DNA of 64,000 bases from Daphnia carinata (GCF_022539665.2 NC_081340.1:3162001-3226000), one strand, 5' to 3'; counted from the stretch's first letter, positions 1-13,619 are shown. The notes: generated by a model from the letters alone, not told the origin. Program-made: numbers and translations.

Positions 1-1317
1 TTGTCTTTCTTGCTTGCAGATTCTTTGTCCCTACATTCGTACTTCGATATTTGTGGTGTCAATAAATTAATATCTGACAAAGCGCTGATTTGATTTGAAT
101 CGATACCTTCCAAAGCGGCCAGAATGAGGCAAAAAATCCAACGTCTTCAGTGAGATTCGGGAAGATCCATAAGTGATGACGACCCATTGATACGAGCCAC
201 AACAGACAAAAAATTAGCACACGCAGAACAGCAAGACCAAAGATAAACATAAGAAACCCAGCAGCTCCAATACTCAAGTAATAGACACCTTTCCTGCATA
301 CAAAATATGTTCGTTAGAAATGTCAATCTAACAACTTCAAAGAAAACGCATTCTTACCTTACTACTGGAGGCCACAGCGGGAAGAGGCAAAGAGCAACAA
401 CGGCTAAAACGACACCACCACCAGCAAGCCAATAGTAGTACGGGATGGGATCATATATCCAGACATAGGCATCATTTCCATCCACAAAACGCTGTTCCAA
501 ATGCATGTCTAGACGAATTTTACGTTTTTCTTTTTTCCCTTTCTCCTTCTTTTCCTCCGCATGACTACTCTCCGCATCATCCCCTTTCTTCTCCTCTTCA
601 GCTTCTGATTTTTCTTTTTTTCCACTTTCATCTTTCTCCTTCTTCTTTTCTTTTTTTTTGGAACGGGCTTTCAGTTCCTGTTCAGTCACTGGTATCTTCC
701 TAGCTCTATGAAAAAACTTCTTGCGCAAAAGTCTGAAATAAAAAGGATGTGAATTAGAATATAGTTTTTGCCAAACAAGACCATAACAATCAATCGATAC
801 TGACAGGTCAAGGTACTGAACCACTGTTTCTCGTGTTGTGAAAAGGGGTTCTTCTTTATTTTTTCCTGGGGAGCTCCAGGGGGAAGTCAACAGTTTGTCA
901 ACTGCTTTGGAGGCTGTGAAGTACTCTACACTGTGACTGAGAAATTTTGTTTTCTTGCAAGGAACATTGGCTTTAATCCATTTTGCAACTGCAATTTCTT
1001 CGCTGGTAGGCTTGGTGGTTGGATGCATTACTTCAACATCCTATACACAAAATTGAAATAAAATTGCGAAAAAAATGATTTCACTCGACAATTTAAAAAA
1101 AATTCTTCATTCGAAAAACGACAAAACATTGTATAATTAACTAAAGCCAATGACTAGGTAAAGGTCGTTGTCTCGTGCCCGAGGGTTTTCGTGAACGATG
1201 TAAACTGGCAAATCATACACGAAACGGAAAAAAAAATGTGTATAAAAGGCATAAGACTTTTCTTACATCTTTTTTTTTTGCCTTGGTTACTTTTCTCTTT
1301 TCTACTTTACTAGCCAT
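1..1317 (-). CDS. SEC62: Translocation protein SEC62 (3' end cut off by window start)
   Basis: SEC62 is an ER-membrane subunit of the Sec61/62/63 post-translational protein translocation machinery. Four exons can be read on the minus strand: 1317-1267 (starts MASKVEKRK), 1040-358, 293-107 and 41-1, with consistent phases and GT-AG borders. The N-terminal cytosolic part begins the conserved block (SEEIAVAKWIKANVPCKKTK). A lysine/glutamate-rich charged linker follows, then the family signature DAYVWIYDPIPYYYWLAGGG running into the first membrane segment, a second membrane segment (GFLMFIFGLAVLRVLIFCLL), and the post-membrane motif RHHLWIFPNLTEDVGFFASF. The last exon (Y-E-C-R-D-K-E) begins the charged C-terminal tail and runs off the window, so the protein is incomplete here. 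Identification is from motif order known for the family. The acceptor of the last exon (CGAAG) is weak but keeps the frame. Confidence 0.95.
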
Positions 1318-1609
1318 TATTTCTCTGCTTCAACTATCAAAATAACTTGTCAGTCACAGAACACGGCTTCAACAAAAAGCAACAACGGTGCAAGACGTCA
1401 TTACAATCTGACGTGGAACTGTTACTAGCAGACGATGTGGTGCAGACGATCTTTCGTTCCCCTAGTTAGTTCTTTACTTATACTGACAATATATACATAG
1501 GCAGGACATACTTCTTTCTTGCCTTTGTTGCACAGCGTAAAACATATGAAAATCAAATCATATACATTATAAGTGTACAAAACTTCAATCTCATGACAGC
1601 TGGACGACA

Positions 1610-3114
1610 ATGATTCTTCTCAAGGGCTGCAAAAGGCCTCTTCGGAGATTGCCTGCAATCAACATACGAAAAATCGTCACAAGTCTTTCTGTTAATCAAC
1701 AGATTTCCCACGTGGACTACCAAGTACGGAAAATCGCGTTTTGTTTTCAAATTGTCCTGGTATTCAATTATAAACTCTTTGGTTGCAAGGCATGCTATAA
1801 AGTTCTTGGTTTACATGAAAATTGCAGTCAACAAGAACTTAAGGCAGCTTTTGTGGGGTTGGCTAAGAAACATCATCCTGACAGTAATCAAGAAGCTGAT
1901 TCAGCAAAATTTCAACTAGTACCTCTTTTTATGATTTTTGAAATGATATATGAAAAATATACTAGCTTGATGTTTTGATATTTAGATTGAAAATGCATAC
2001 AGAAAGCTCCAAGAAAAATTCAGTATTGAGATCAAGAAATCAGAATCAGTGACACACAAAAACAAAAATATTGTGAACAAAGACACAACTCCAGAAGATA
2101 GTGAACAGAATCTACAACATGATATTGAAGTATGTATGAATCATCATAAACTTCATATCATCACACAAAATTTGCTCTGTACATTCTTCTAGCATACAGC
2201 CCCACAACACAGACAATTCCTCAATTATGAAGGCATTGGGCAAGGTACACCTTTTCAAAGAGAGAAACAATACCAAAAATATCAGGTCAAGAAAGCAGTT
2301 GAGAATGTGTATAATCATCGTATTTCGCAAATTCCCAACACCGAAGAGAATTCACTTGTTTGGAAAGATAATAGAACAGCAAAGAAATCTAAAATCAGGT
2401 TCATGACAACGAACTGAACTAAATTACCTATAGTTTCCAAAGTCTTTTAATAGACTTCATTTGTAAGGCTTGGAATTGATCGGCTAGTAGAAGATTTAAT
2501 TCAAGAATCAATGGCAAAGGGGGAATTTACTAATTTAAAAGGAACTGGTAAACCGCTTGTGAATCAGAACCACAACCCTTACGTTGACATCGTTACGCAC
2601 AAAATAAACCAGGTTATTGCATAGAGTTGTGTGCTTGATTAAATTGAATAATGACATCTAACCTACAAATCTGAAATACCTTGATAAGCAGGTACTGATA
2701 GAAAACGGATTTTCTCCACAATGGGTGATGTTGGAAAAGGACATTCGATCCGAAATAACAAATCTAAAGTTTAGATTAGAAGAAGGAAGAAGGAAACTAG
2801 GCAAAATGCCTTTGACGGAAAGTGAAAAGTTTGTATGGAACAAATTACTCGACGAGCTAAAGGACGACGTAAAACAAATCAACAAAAAAATTAACGATTA
2901 TAATTTAATCGTACCTCTCCTGAATAAACAAATGGTTCACGTGAACCTGAAAAAAATGTCAGAAAAATATCTGAAGGATTTTCCTTCCTTGGATTTAACT
3001 CTGACAGAAAAAAAAGTCAACGAAGAATGTCGCAAAGTTCAACGTTCCACTAGCACTGAACCCGGCCTGTTTGATTTGTGGAATTCTCTGTGGAAGAGCA
3101 AGTATGTCTACTAA
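1610..3114 (+). CDS. DNAJC28: DnaJ homolog subfamily C member 28 (DNAJC28)
   Basis: Five exons (1610-1918, 1986-2129, 2193-2398, 2468-2612, 2692-3114) join in frame. The first exon holds a basic N-terminus and a J domain with the HPD triad (KKHHPDSN), continued by IENAYRKLQEKF in exon 2. Exon 3 carries the diagnostic HTAPQHRQFLNYEGIGQGTP block. Exons 4-5 carry the DUF1992 region (RLVEDLIQESMAKGEF, then INDYNLIVPLLNKQMVHVNL). J-domain proteins stimulate Hsp70 ATPases. The client of DNAJC28 is not established; in vertebrates it has been linked to Golgi/COG or mitochondrial functions. The basic N-terminus before the J domain could be a mitochondrial presequence (inference). Stop TAA is at 3112-3114. 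The gene is convergent with the bHLH gene downstream, with stops only 214 bp apart. Confidence 0.93.
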
Positions 3115-3126
3115 TTGTATCTAAAT

Positions 3127-3132
3127 TTTATT
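3127..3132 (-). terminator. Candidate poly(A) signal of the bHLH gene
   Basis: TTTATT on the plus strand (AATAAA on minus) lies about 200 bp past the stop codon of the bHLH gene at 3329. If used, the two convergent 3' UTRs overlap between about 3127 and 3245. Confidence 0.35.
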
Positions 3133-3239
3133 AGCTTTTTTTTTTAAATCGTAAGGTTCAATGACGACATAGTATTATATCATTTTTTCTATAGTTAAAA
3201 TCACAAAATGCACAAAGGAGGAAAAATTATGATCCCTAA

Positions 3240-3245
3240 AATAAA
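3240..3245 (+). terminator. Candidate poly(A) signal of DNAJC28
   Basis: AATAAA lies 126 bp after the DNAJC28 stop codon. It sits inside the predicted 3' UTR of the convergent bHLH gene. Canonical hexamer only; no transcript evidence. Confidence 0.4.
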
Positions 3246-3328
3246 CGATTAGTGCTCTACCCCATTGGTATCTATATAGGTTGTCGAACAATAACAGCGT
3301 CAATTGCAATCATATCGAAAAAAATTGT

Positions 3329-4732
3329 TTAGTAGAAAAGAAGGTTCAAGTTATGCTCAAAGGCATCGTTAGACGATGTGGATATTATAGCGGGTAGTTC
3401 GTGGAGTACACTTGAGGGGTCCATGTTAGACGAATGGTTCGTTTCGCGATAGCATAATCCATCGATACTTTTCTGCTAAAGATGTATAACATGATTTAGG
3501 CTTTGCGAAAGCAAAATAAAAATAAAAAATAAGTATGCAATAACGCACCATTTTTTTCATACTAGCCAAACAGAAGGTGCACACTGGACGTGGATTGGAG
3601 TTGTCAAAACCTGGGGTTGGACCGTTATGCTTTAAACAGGGTTGTTCCATTGGACCTTAATCAAAATATTTAATTTCCAAAAATCTACCAGTTAAGTCCG
3701 TAAGAGGATGGTCTAGATCAGCTAAAATGATCCGATAAAATTAAAATGTTGTATAAAATAGCGCATTCAGTTTTGAATTTTCAACAGTGATAGTAAAAAA
3801 TTTCCCCAGTGTTCCACGCCATCCCCAAATATCACTGTAACTCCACAAATGTCAAGGTAAAAGAGCAATATGGTAAAAGAGTCCTTACTTCGGGATAGGA
3901 AAGTTTATATAAAAGTGCGGTGAATATATGAAAGCAGGGCTATTTACCTGCTAGAAGTTGGGTTCCAAGATGAGCAATGTAACTGGAGGCAAGACGTAGC
4001 GTTTCAATTTTTGAGAGTTTCCTGTCGGCTGGCTCTATTGAAGTGTTCAAAAATCTTTTATATTTGATTGTAGATATACGTACAAAATTCTGTACGTACC
4101 AGTAGGAATCAAAGTTCTCAATGCGGTGAATGCGCTGTTTACACTTAACAAAAAGTTAGTAAAACAAAAAAACACAAATAAGAGCATTACACCAAAGGCT
4201 TCCTGTTTGTTTTCATTAGATCCCATTACTAGGAATGTTACCAATGTTATTACTTGTCTTAATTTAACTACTGTTATATCATACTTCATATAATAGCTCT
4301 TTCTGTCTTCTCTACTAGTTGGGACATCAGAAATACGAATACTTTTTTGTGGCAGAACAAATACAACAGACTTAACAGCTGTTAATCCTTTGCAACAGTG
4401 CTCTTAAATTATTGAATGGTGATTAATTAAGCCATAACTAAGTGAGTACAAAAAACAATTTGCATCGTTACGCACCTATGAGTACGATCCCTTTCGCGGG
4501 CGTTGGCATGTGAACGAGGCTTTTGACTATCCTCAGCTCCGGGCGACGAGGAATTTAAGATAAGCAGTTCATTGAAAACAGAGGCACTGTACGTAGTGTC
4601 TTTTCTGTTTGTCCTTTTCGTTGCGGAATCGTCATTGGTTGCATGGCTTTTTGCAGATCGACGCCTCTTGCTTTTGTGTAACCCTGTTTCAGAATAGTTG
4701 GGTCGACTCATTATATCCATTTCCAGGGGCAT
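3329..4732 (-). CDS. SCX: bHLH transcription factor, scleraxis/paraxis (TCF15) family
   Basis: Five exons read on the minus strand: 4732-4476, 4143-4100, 4034-3948, one covering about 3652-3557, and a last exon ending at stop 3329. Joined, they give a class A bHLH: basic region [15 protein letters not shown], helix 1 [20 protein letters not shown], then [20 protein letters not shown]. After it comes [13 protein letters not shown], matching the CTFCL tail shared by scleraxis and paraxis. These factors heterodimerise with E proteins on E-boxes and act in mesoderm, tendon or muscle-attachment programmes in animals. Upstream of the bHLH is a basic/serine-rich N-terminus ([10 protein letters not shown]). 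A stop codon in frame just 5' of the ATG at 4732 supports this start; internal methionines follow soon after. Scleraxis and paraxis cannot be told apart here, so the symbol is approximate. Confidence 0.85.
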
Positions 4733-6891
4733 TTGTCATATATTTTTCTCCGGTAACAGGACGATTCCGTTGTTCATTCAACTCAGGATTTTATGATAAC
4801 GGACACCCAAAATGTGAGTGTCACTTGACGGTAAGCATGCATCAACTAAATAAACATCATATGAATTAATTCTACGATTAGAATTTGTTGTATCTCAAAA
4901 ATGTATAAATGGTTTATTATGCTTTACCTTGGCAGGTATCCACAAATCGAATGCTGTTGTGTTGATTAAAAAAATGCAAGACTGGTTGCTTTCGGTTCCG
5001 TGACGAACGTGTGTTGACTAGGGCAGGTCTGAAGAGCCACTGAAACTCTTCGCTTCACTCACTCAGTTTGTCAGGGGATGGTGGACTTAATTGCTTCCAG
5101 CTGCACATTCAAAGCTTGTAGCAAAAGCCCTTTTTCCTTCTCGACATCGGTTTGCAACAGCTTTTTCTTTATTGGGGTGTGAAACGAGATCCATTTATGT
5201 CCTCTATTTATCAACAATAAATTTTTAGCATTTGAATTATTAAATTTACTGTATCTTTCTTACTTTTTAGGGTGTTTGTATTTAACATAAACCAGTGTGA
5301 TTCGGCACTGCAACGAGAAAGGCCAGTCCATAGAAAAATGTGATTCGGCTTTCTCGTATTTCTGTTTCTCAATTTAGTGATTTAAATCTGGGTCAGTTGC
5401 GTACAGGTTATGACTACGAATTAAAATAAATAAAATAAATAAGCACATAGAAGAAGAAACAGTGGTATGAAGGTTTCTGGAGCGAGTGAGTAGTTTTTTG
5501 TAAGAACATGATTTCCTGGGAAAAATATCGTAGTCAACACGTGTTTCGAAGAGGGGAAGGGCGTTTGCAGATGTGATGAATGCTCTCCCACTTATTCAGC
5601 TGCAAAATGGGGCATTTTCTTACTTTTTCTCGTTTTTTTATGGGCAAGTCCGTTCCAAGTGCCTTATCCCTCCTCCCTCTACTCCGCGAGTAAATTGGAC
5701 ACATCCGACAAGTGGTTTGGATATCCAATTCAAATATATTGGGAGTCTTGGGGCTGTTTAATACCGATTCTTCTAAAAATGTGTAATCTCATTTTTAGAC
5801 TTGCTCGCGATATGTTTCTCTCATTATTTCGGTTTCCAAAGGAACCAATGTGTTATCATCTTCGAAGTTTTGAACTTCATGAACCTAATTAGGGAGAGGT
5901 TTCCGATTTTCTGTTATCAGCTTGCTTATCAGTTAAAAACTGTTCTCGAATTACATGTTTGGTCATTCTGCTGCCGTTATTTATATGGAAGACTTTTGAC
6001 ACAGAGACGGAATAAAAGACAAAAATGCGTTGGACTTAGGAAAACATAATTCAACTAAGAAAATATGGTCATTTGTAGCGTATCTTAACCCGGCTCGCCT
6101 TCTCACTGGCTACATGGGAGGCGGAAGTCTCTTGGCTCTTCCCCTGTCTTCTGTTGTCTGTTGACTTATCTGGAAAAGTCATCAACTAAGTTCCTCCAAG
6201 TTTTGCCCAGCCTCAAAAAGTTCTGCGTGATTTATTTAAGCGACCAGCCGTGTATGACTTGTTCTGAGTTACTGCTAGTTTTTTTTCTCTTTTTGTTTGA
6301 TAGTAAAAACAAAATTTAAAATTAGCCTTATCGGTTGAGTGACTGAGATCAGAAAACTTGTGCCCTTATATCTATGACCATAAAATCACAGAACGTCATT
6401 ACGAATTATCTTCTTACAATAAGTAACTTCATCAGCACGGTCTTGGGTGAAATTGAGGGCGAGCGCTAATCGGATATAATTTTAAAAATATAAACGCAAT
6501 AAACCTGCTAACCTACAAACTCGTTTTCATAAAACAAGCAATTGAAATGTCCGTCATAAGTCCAATTTGCAACTCGCAAAACCATTGGCTGACCCGTTTA
6601 CGTAACAATTTTCTTAGAAAGATTAAAGCTCGATTCTGTGCAACAAAATACGGTTTTAGTAGAATTTAAGTTGATGATTAGACTTCGGCAGATAGTACTC
6701 CATCAGCAAGATTTAAACGAAAGTCTTGGACGTAACGGTCAAACAATCCGCTTTTGTTTCGTTTACGGCAGGACTCGCGTTTAAGTAGAAGCAGTCAGTG
6801 TATGCTGCGAAATGAGAAACAATATGACTACAGCACAAGTTGATTTAAAAAAAACGAGCCTACTATAAAACAGAAAAAAGCAAGTATCAGA
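4733..6891. other. Intergenic, no gene recognised
   Basis: About 2.2 kb between the bHLH gene start and the DEPDC5 stop codon. The open frames present (for example 5573-6049 on plus) are short, overlap each other, have no family motif and no convincing splice structure. The bHLH promoter and 5' UTR are expected at its left end, the DEPDC5 3' UTR at its right end. Confidence 0.6.
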
Positions 6892-9800
6892 TCACGGGCT
6901 GCCGGAGCTCACTCGATTACGCGCTTGAATCCAATAGTTCTTTAGTCGATCCTCGTCATTTGCACAAAATTTTCGAAAATCGGATAAAAATGTGGTGCCA
7001 GATTTTTCGTCACTCACGGGACCAGATGGGTTCCTCCAACGCTTACTCAGCATTGAATTCCAAGCCCACAAAAAGCCAACACGAACTTCTTGGTTTTGTT
7101 GCCACGTTTGACGCTCAACAACATGACGTGTGATATAACTAAGAGTTAAAGACGAATCTGTAGGAGAAAGCATAGCTGAATTCGGTAGCCAATTGGAATT
7201 TGTTCGCTGCGGTCGCTGTGGTGAAGGATGCACTACATCGTTTTCGTTACTGGTTGAACTTAATATCAAAACAAAAACAGTTCCAGATGTATGGATGAAC
7301 TGAAGAGGCGGAAGGGGTGGGCGAACGTTGGCCCTTGACGAAGCAGTTGGAGAAGCCGGATCGGGAGAACAAGGCAAGAAACCAAAATGGCGTGCGATGC
7401 TTTCCTGGAGTGTTTAAACATGTTTAAAAACCAATTAGAGAGATATAAGGTGTTCAAGTAGACATTGACGCCGGTACAAGATGCAACTAATCAGAGTGGG
7501 AAAATAAGAAAATCCAGTGGGACGTAAAATTCTCATTTCGTAAATCATCCTAATTTTGGGTGAAAAACTTTGCAAAGAAATCGCAAATCAAACAGGCCAT
7601 AACTTATCTGGTATGCCGAACTTTTAACTCATTTGCATGAGTCTCATCACATTCGAACTCTTTCCGCTTTAGACATTCGATTCGAGCTTACTAAGTTATT
7701 GGGAAAGCTTTTGGTACTAGCTTTCGCGCTCTTACGTACTACATGTGATGGACATGACGCGCGTCTAATATCAAATTAACGAAGATTGAACTAATATGAA
7801 ATAAGATTTTCTTAAAACTTTAAGTAGATAAAGATGCGGGTACTAACTTGAAAAAGAAGAAGACGCTGCGGCCATGAATCTTGCGGATATTCTTCGAAAA
7901 ACGTTCTTCCGTCACAGTTCAGGGCTGAAATATTCAGAGGAACGAAAATGGGTGCACGGAGTGGATCAGCTTTATGAGACATTGGCAAGGAAAACGGGTC
8001 ACAAGGAATCGGGACCAAATTTACTCCACAGTTTTGAGCCTTCCTAAGCCAATTCTGAAGTAGTTCGGCTACGAGAGGGCCCGTACAAACAACCCACTGG
8101 AAGATAAATTCAAGAGTTGCGTCTGAGTACAAAACACTTTGATAACGCAGATGTCCCCATTCGTTTCGGTCACTCTTGCTGCTTATATCCATTTCAAGGT
8201 TTGAAGATTTGTAACGTAACATTTGATCATAGCGGTTCACGTACTGAGAGGCCACAGATTTGAATTCTTCAGGATCCGCTATCATGAACTGATACTTCGC
8301 AGGCTCTGGATTAGCCAATATCTGAAATAAGGAGGATGATAATTTAGCTGCCAAAAAAAATTGAAAGAAGATGGCGTTTGTACTAACAGAAGAGGCACAC
8401 GGTGGTGGGAAACTATTTTCGAATTCCACTTCTGCCCATTCGCAGTCAAAATTTTCGGAAACACATCCTGGTGTAAACGCTTCGCTAACTAAAGAGAAAA
8501 GATAGAATCCACAGCAAAACTTGATCCTAAAATAATCAAATTACTTCATTTTAGAAATATGTGGAAGTTAAATAGGAATTTCAAAAGCTAACTTGTCGTT
8601 GCCAGAAGAATGGCAAACATGCCGTTCGTCGATCATTTTTTGCATCAGTTCGATGGCGTTTTGTTCAGTGGTGATGCCTTCTACCTGATCCAAGAGCCAG
8701 GCGACAGCTTCGTAGCTAATGAATGTGTATGGAGGTAAATCATTGATTTTCCCTTCTAAAAACGTAATCCCTCCTATAGAAGATTTCATGGCTTCAACTA
8801 TAGCTGCCGACCCTGAAGCGACTCTGGTGCGTGTCTGCATTAATAGTAGACGTTAGGCAATTGATGTTTCAACATAGCAAGAAGTTTACGTACCACACTG
8901 TAGATGCATTCATCAGTGGAAAACTGATTATCAGCTATTGGAAGTCCGTGGTCGCCAGAAGATTGATGTAGACTTCTAGTTTCTACCAATGAAGCACGGG
9001 GACGAGGTCTATCCGGAATGCGGTTACTACCACCTCGATCACGAAACATGGTAGGTGCAGGGGGCCTAGGTTTCTTCGTTGGGTTATGGTGCTTCACGCG
9101 GTTTACGCAAGTGTCAAGAAATCTGTAAAGAGAAAATATGTAGTCAAGAATTGGTTTCTGTTTTAAAGTTTATACCTAAGAATTCTTTCCGTAAAAGGAC
9201 AGTCGTGAGTGGGTAAGACGCACAGGCGTAAGCGCCAGTATTTTAGGGACTCGGTTAAAGCAAAGTCTCGATCACCACGAGTGCAGATATAATGATCCAA
9301 ATGGTTCCAGTTATAATTTTCAAGTTTTTCAGCATTAAAATCCACCCAGGAAATCTTTTCATCAGTAGAATCGAAGAGAAAATTTAATCAGAAAGGAATT
9401 TAAATGAAGAATGCAGCTTATTTCTGTTACCTCGTACGTCAGGTGATCAGGAGTTTGAAGTCGATAGCGATAATGAATATTGCATGTAGGGTAAGGATGT
9501 CGAGGCCTGTAGCCTGTTACTGTTATAGTTGATCCTTTAAGAATAATTTTATGGAAAATTCGTCCAATTGACAGTAAATATTCTTGACTGTGGGTTGAGT
9601 ATGTATGCGGAAGAACGATGAGCTGAAATCCCTGACTGAGTCGTTGACTAATCAATTCTAAAAAGACCTCCTTTGTTTCCAGCGGTCTGCGGAAGGAAAG
9701 CTTTTGCTGTTGGCCATAATCATTTACACTGATGCCATTTACGTCATCAGGGATGATGGAATATTCAGAGACTAGAAAATCGTTCTGAAGACTTCGTTGA

Positions 9801-12800
9801 TCGGGGAAATAATCCGTGGTGATAGGAAGGCAAGCTGGAATGGTTAAAGATTTCCAGTCGACGCCAGTGGTCTATGTAACAAAGTATATATAACAGTAGT
9901 ACGATCATCAATTATATGTGGTATACTAGTGCGGGAGTCCATTCTTGTTCACCGGTAGCTCCCCAAAGAAGAGTTAAACTCCGATTCATCGGGCGCTGTC
10001 TTCCTTTTGGATTTGAATTTCCTCCGCCACTAATCCATTGTACATAGAGGTATTTGTAAAGCTTTTGCTAAATGTCACAATCAAAATTTCTTTTACCTGG
10101 AAGAATCTAAGTTGGCACTAGTCAGATTAACGCCAAAGCTGCTAGATGTTAATTTTTCTTCGCTTGCCGGGACTGCTTGATAGTGATGCTGTTGAATTAA
10201 AACCCCCGTGGGACCTGTAACATTTTTAAAAATTGCGTTAACTACAACATCTAAGTGTAAAGCAATATCCATATTACCTTTAGGGAAAATGTGTGTCCAT
10301 CTTCTCCGATTGGAGGTTAGTTTGATTGTTACTCTGCTGGGATCAAATGGATTGATTAAAGCTCGACCAGTTTTAATTTGGCGCGTACTTGGATTAAAAT
10401 TAAGAGCAGAAGGGTTTGCGCTTGTCGTAACGGTGTTGCCTCCGAGGGCACAAGGTGATCCAGCGCTTCCTACTACTACTCTGAGAGTACTGAATCTGCG
10501 ATCTTCCAGTCGCTCTTCACCTCCACTAGGTCTTCGCGCACGAGCATGAGGAGCGGTTGCACCACAAGTAACAATAAAATTGTCGTCGGCTGCCGATCTT
10601 TTAGGAATGGTTACCGAAGGAGTTTTTGTTAGCGAACAACTAAGCATGGTAGGTGCACTGATCAATGAGCTGCTCAATCCATCTCCTGTTAATCAAAGAA
10701 TTTCGTCAAACGTTAAAAAAAAAATTGTTAGATTGGGAAGAACGGCATTTTGTACCAGGACGACCACTGGTGAATGAAACATCAGCATCTTGTACACGAG
10801 ATTTCCTCCCGTTAACTCGTCCTCGATCAAACCGATTCGTCTCCGAAGAGATAGTTGTGGTTTTACGGTGACGGCTTTCCCGCATCAAAGTTTGAACCTC
10901 AAATTGTGACGTTAATTTAAATTTAAAAAGCTTAAAAAACATATAGATTGAGGGTTAGTACCTTGCTCGTACGAGAGACTGGAAGTGCAAACACTTTTGC
11001 ATCGTACGCATCGTAATCAAACACAGAGTTAGGCAAACTACTTTCAACTTTGATGGCACTACTCGCTTTAGAAGAAAGCAATCCTGTAGATAACAATCCA
11101 ATTATAAATAGACGTTCACTCTTATAATACTGTACAACATAACCTAATACAATATAATACGGTAAAACGTAAAATAGCAAAATAGAATAGAAATATACCC
11201 GCAGTTTTATTTTTATGCTGGGCTGTCTCCTTGTTCAAGATAGGAGCCATTTTTATCCGTGGAAGAAATGTGGAATATCCAATCCGCTTGCTAGATGAAT
11301 AGAAGCTGAGATTGATCCAATGGGGCATACTAAAGTCATTGGAAGCAGCGCAATGCCTCTTATTGTGGAATTGCAATAAGGGAACAGCATGCAAAGGTTG
11401 CTCACCCACGCAGACGAGATCGCTGCCCACACCTTTTAATGTATGAGAGTATTTCGTTGGCTACGTTAGATGATAGTAAATGAACGACTGAGGGTAATTT
11501 ACCGTTGTCTATGATTCGTTGCTTTGTAATGTTAGTTAATTCACGATCTACTTCAAATACGCCTACCCCAGGTGTGATAACTACAGAAAGTTGGCCCGTC
11601 CGATCAAAGCTTCTATCAAGGTAATGTTTTTCAAACACATTTAGAGACATATTCAGCACCTCAAGGAAGTTGCCCTGGGCTGCGCATGAATTCACGCCCT
11701 ATTCTCAAAATAAAACGTTAGTGTTCACATTAATATTTAATGCACATAATATTTTGTGAAAATACTTTGGGAATATTCATTCCAGGGTGATTTTGTTGAT
11801 GATATCCTAAAACTGTGTTCTGCCAATCATGAAAGAGTAACTTGAGCTGTGGCAGAACACATGCCCAGTCATCCATTCGTTCACTCTGGACGGCTACACG
11901 ATAAAAGTCTTCATAAAATTTTCCTCGGTAATCTTTTTGTAGGCATGCTCGTACTGCCTCTGGGAAGTATTCTAATGATTCTGCTTCATAAAAAATTCGG
12001 GAAAATAAAACAATGGTAACCTGAAGAGAATAAAAAACGGGGTTTAAAGTCATGTCGTACTAGATATTTGTTAAAATCAGCATTTACCTCATGGTTAGAT
12101 CCATGACGTTTCCACTTAGCAAACAATTCTGACAAGAAGCCATTTACAGCTTTTTCGAAGTAGAGATCTCCATATATATCAAAATCCCACATTTCCGAGC
12201 TCATTTGCAAAAATAGGTATACTTGACTTGTTGAGGATCGAAATACAATTTTGGTGTCTTCAGTAATTACTCCACATGATACTCTTTCACCTTGGCCCCA
12301 CATTTCATGAACCTTTGAATGGGAAAATCATCTTTTTGTGATTTATCTTTCTTCCTTACAATTTATTCACTCACCTGGCACCTAACCGATTTGCTGCAAA
12401 ACTCTAATTTTTTCCCAATGTACAAACAGGTGCCTATAAGGCAGTTTTTCAACCTCCACATGTCACTTCGTCCTAGGTATTGATCTTTGAAAGTTAATTC
12501 CACAGAGTCTAGGGCAGCAGATGTTGGATCCACCACGGTCACATGGACACCAAAAAATATTTGCAGTTGAAACAAACTCACTATGGATTGCTCAATACTG
12601 ATTGTATCTGAAATTGTTTATACACAAAAGTTGAATCATTAGATGTCTTACATAAGCTGTTCTCTCTCCTAGAAAGAATACCTTTTGTCTGTATATCATC
12701 TTTTAACGAATGCACTTGAAGCAAAATTCTTGAGCCCACAACATCAGGGTGGTATATTTCAACTACATCCCTTACTTTCACATGGGGAAAATCCTTTGAG

Positions 12801-12917
12801 CTCAAAATTATTTCTTCTTCTACAGAAAACCAGATCATACATATAATGGCTTTAAAAATTACACAAGAACTTACCGCTAAAATGCTTTTGATGCGCAATC
12901 AATTTAAAAGTTTTCAT
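6892..12917 (-). CDS. DEPDC5: GATOR1 complex subunit DEPDC5 / Iml1
   Basis: DEPDC5 is the Rag-binding subunit of GATOR1 (with NPRL2/NPRL3), which switches off RagA/B and so mTORC1 at the lysosome when amino acids are low. Many short exons run from ATG 12917 ([15 protein letters not shown]) to the stop at 6892. Conserved blocks occur in family order: [17 protein letters not shown] (12.8 kb), [20 protein letters not shown] (12.45 kb), [20 protein letters not shown] (12.17 kb), NRSFDRTGQ-type and [16 protein letters not shown] (11.56 kb), [18 protein letters not shown] (11.38 kb), [10 protein letters not shown] (11.0 kb), [20 protein letters not shown] (10.33 kb), the [15 protein letters not shown] block (9.64 kb), the DEP domain (8840-8568, [20 protein letters not shown]), and the C-terminal domain ([10 protein letters not shown] at 7.93 kb; [15 protein letters not shown] at 7.3 kb). 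I did not resolve every exon boundary. One donor near 10.71 kb (AAC|GTTTGA) is atypical. Linkers between domains look shorter than in vertebrates. Confidence 0.93.
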
Positions 12918-13619
12918 GTTGGTAATTGTTGAGGATAGCCTGATGAGCTATCGCCACGGAATTTGATTTGCAACAGCTGGCGGTTCCACTTTTTCGGGGT
13001 CGATTAGAAGGATCCCAAGATTTTGACCAACGTTCAGAGACGGCTGATTCCCTGTTCTCGTTTGTTGATAAACAGTCCAACGCCATCTACCGGCACTCAT
13101 GTGGCTACACGCCGAGAAGATCTTGCATACCGTACAAAATAGTTTCAAATGTTCAAAACAACTTCTATTTGTTACAGTACACTAGAAAATCCTGTGACTA
13201 GCTTATATTACTCAATGACTCTGCTCGCGAAGCTTCCCATAATCACACAGTACAATCTACTTGAGCACTAATTTCGATTAAGTATTCATTTTAGTTTTTG
13301 CGTTAAATCGTTTTCTTTAAAATAAAATAAAACAAAGGTGAAGTTTTTTTTACATTAATCACATTTTCCGACGAACTAGAGTGGATAGTACAAGATATCG
13401 CAAATTCTAGTAATATGATTCTGAAATACGAAACATAGAAAAAACTTTTTCTACCGATATAGAAACGTAAATATCAACAGTAAATATAGTAGAAAGATTA
13501 CAAGTGTAATTCCTAATGGATGTTATCAAAGCAACATACTTACATGTAATTTGATTTGGAATATTATCAATACATGTTTTTTTAATAAACTTTAATAGTT
13601 AAGACATCAGTTGCCTGAG
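12918..13619. other. Intergenic, DEPDC5 upstream region
   Basis: Contains the expected DEPDC5 promoter and 5' UTR, followed by AT-rich DNA. The open frame at 12968-13201 on plus lies opposite the DEPDC5 5' end, has no recognisable domain, and is treated as chance. Confidence 0.5.

Noticed and set aside
10208-10871. Plus-strand open frames of 65-113 codons
   Set aside because: They lie exactly opposite DEPDC5 coding exons, whose minus-strand translation matches the family; these are shadows.
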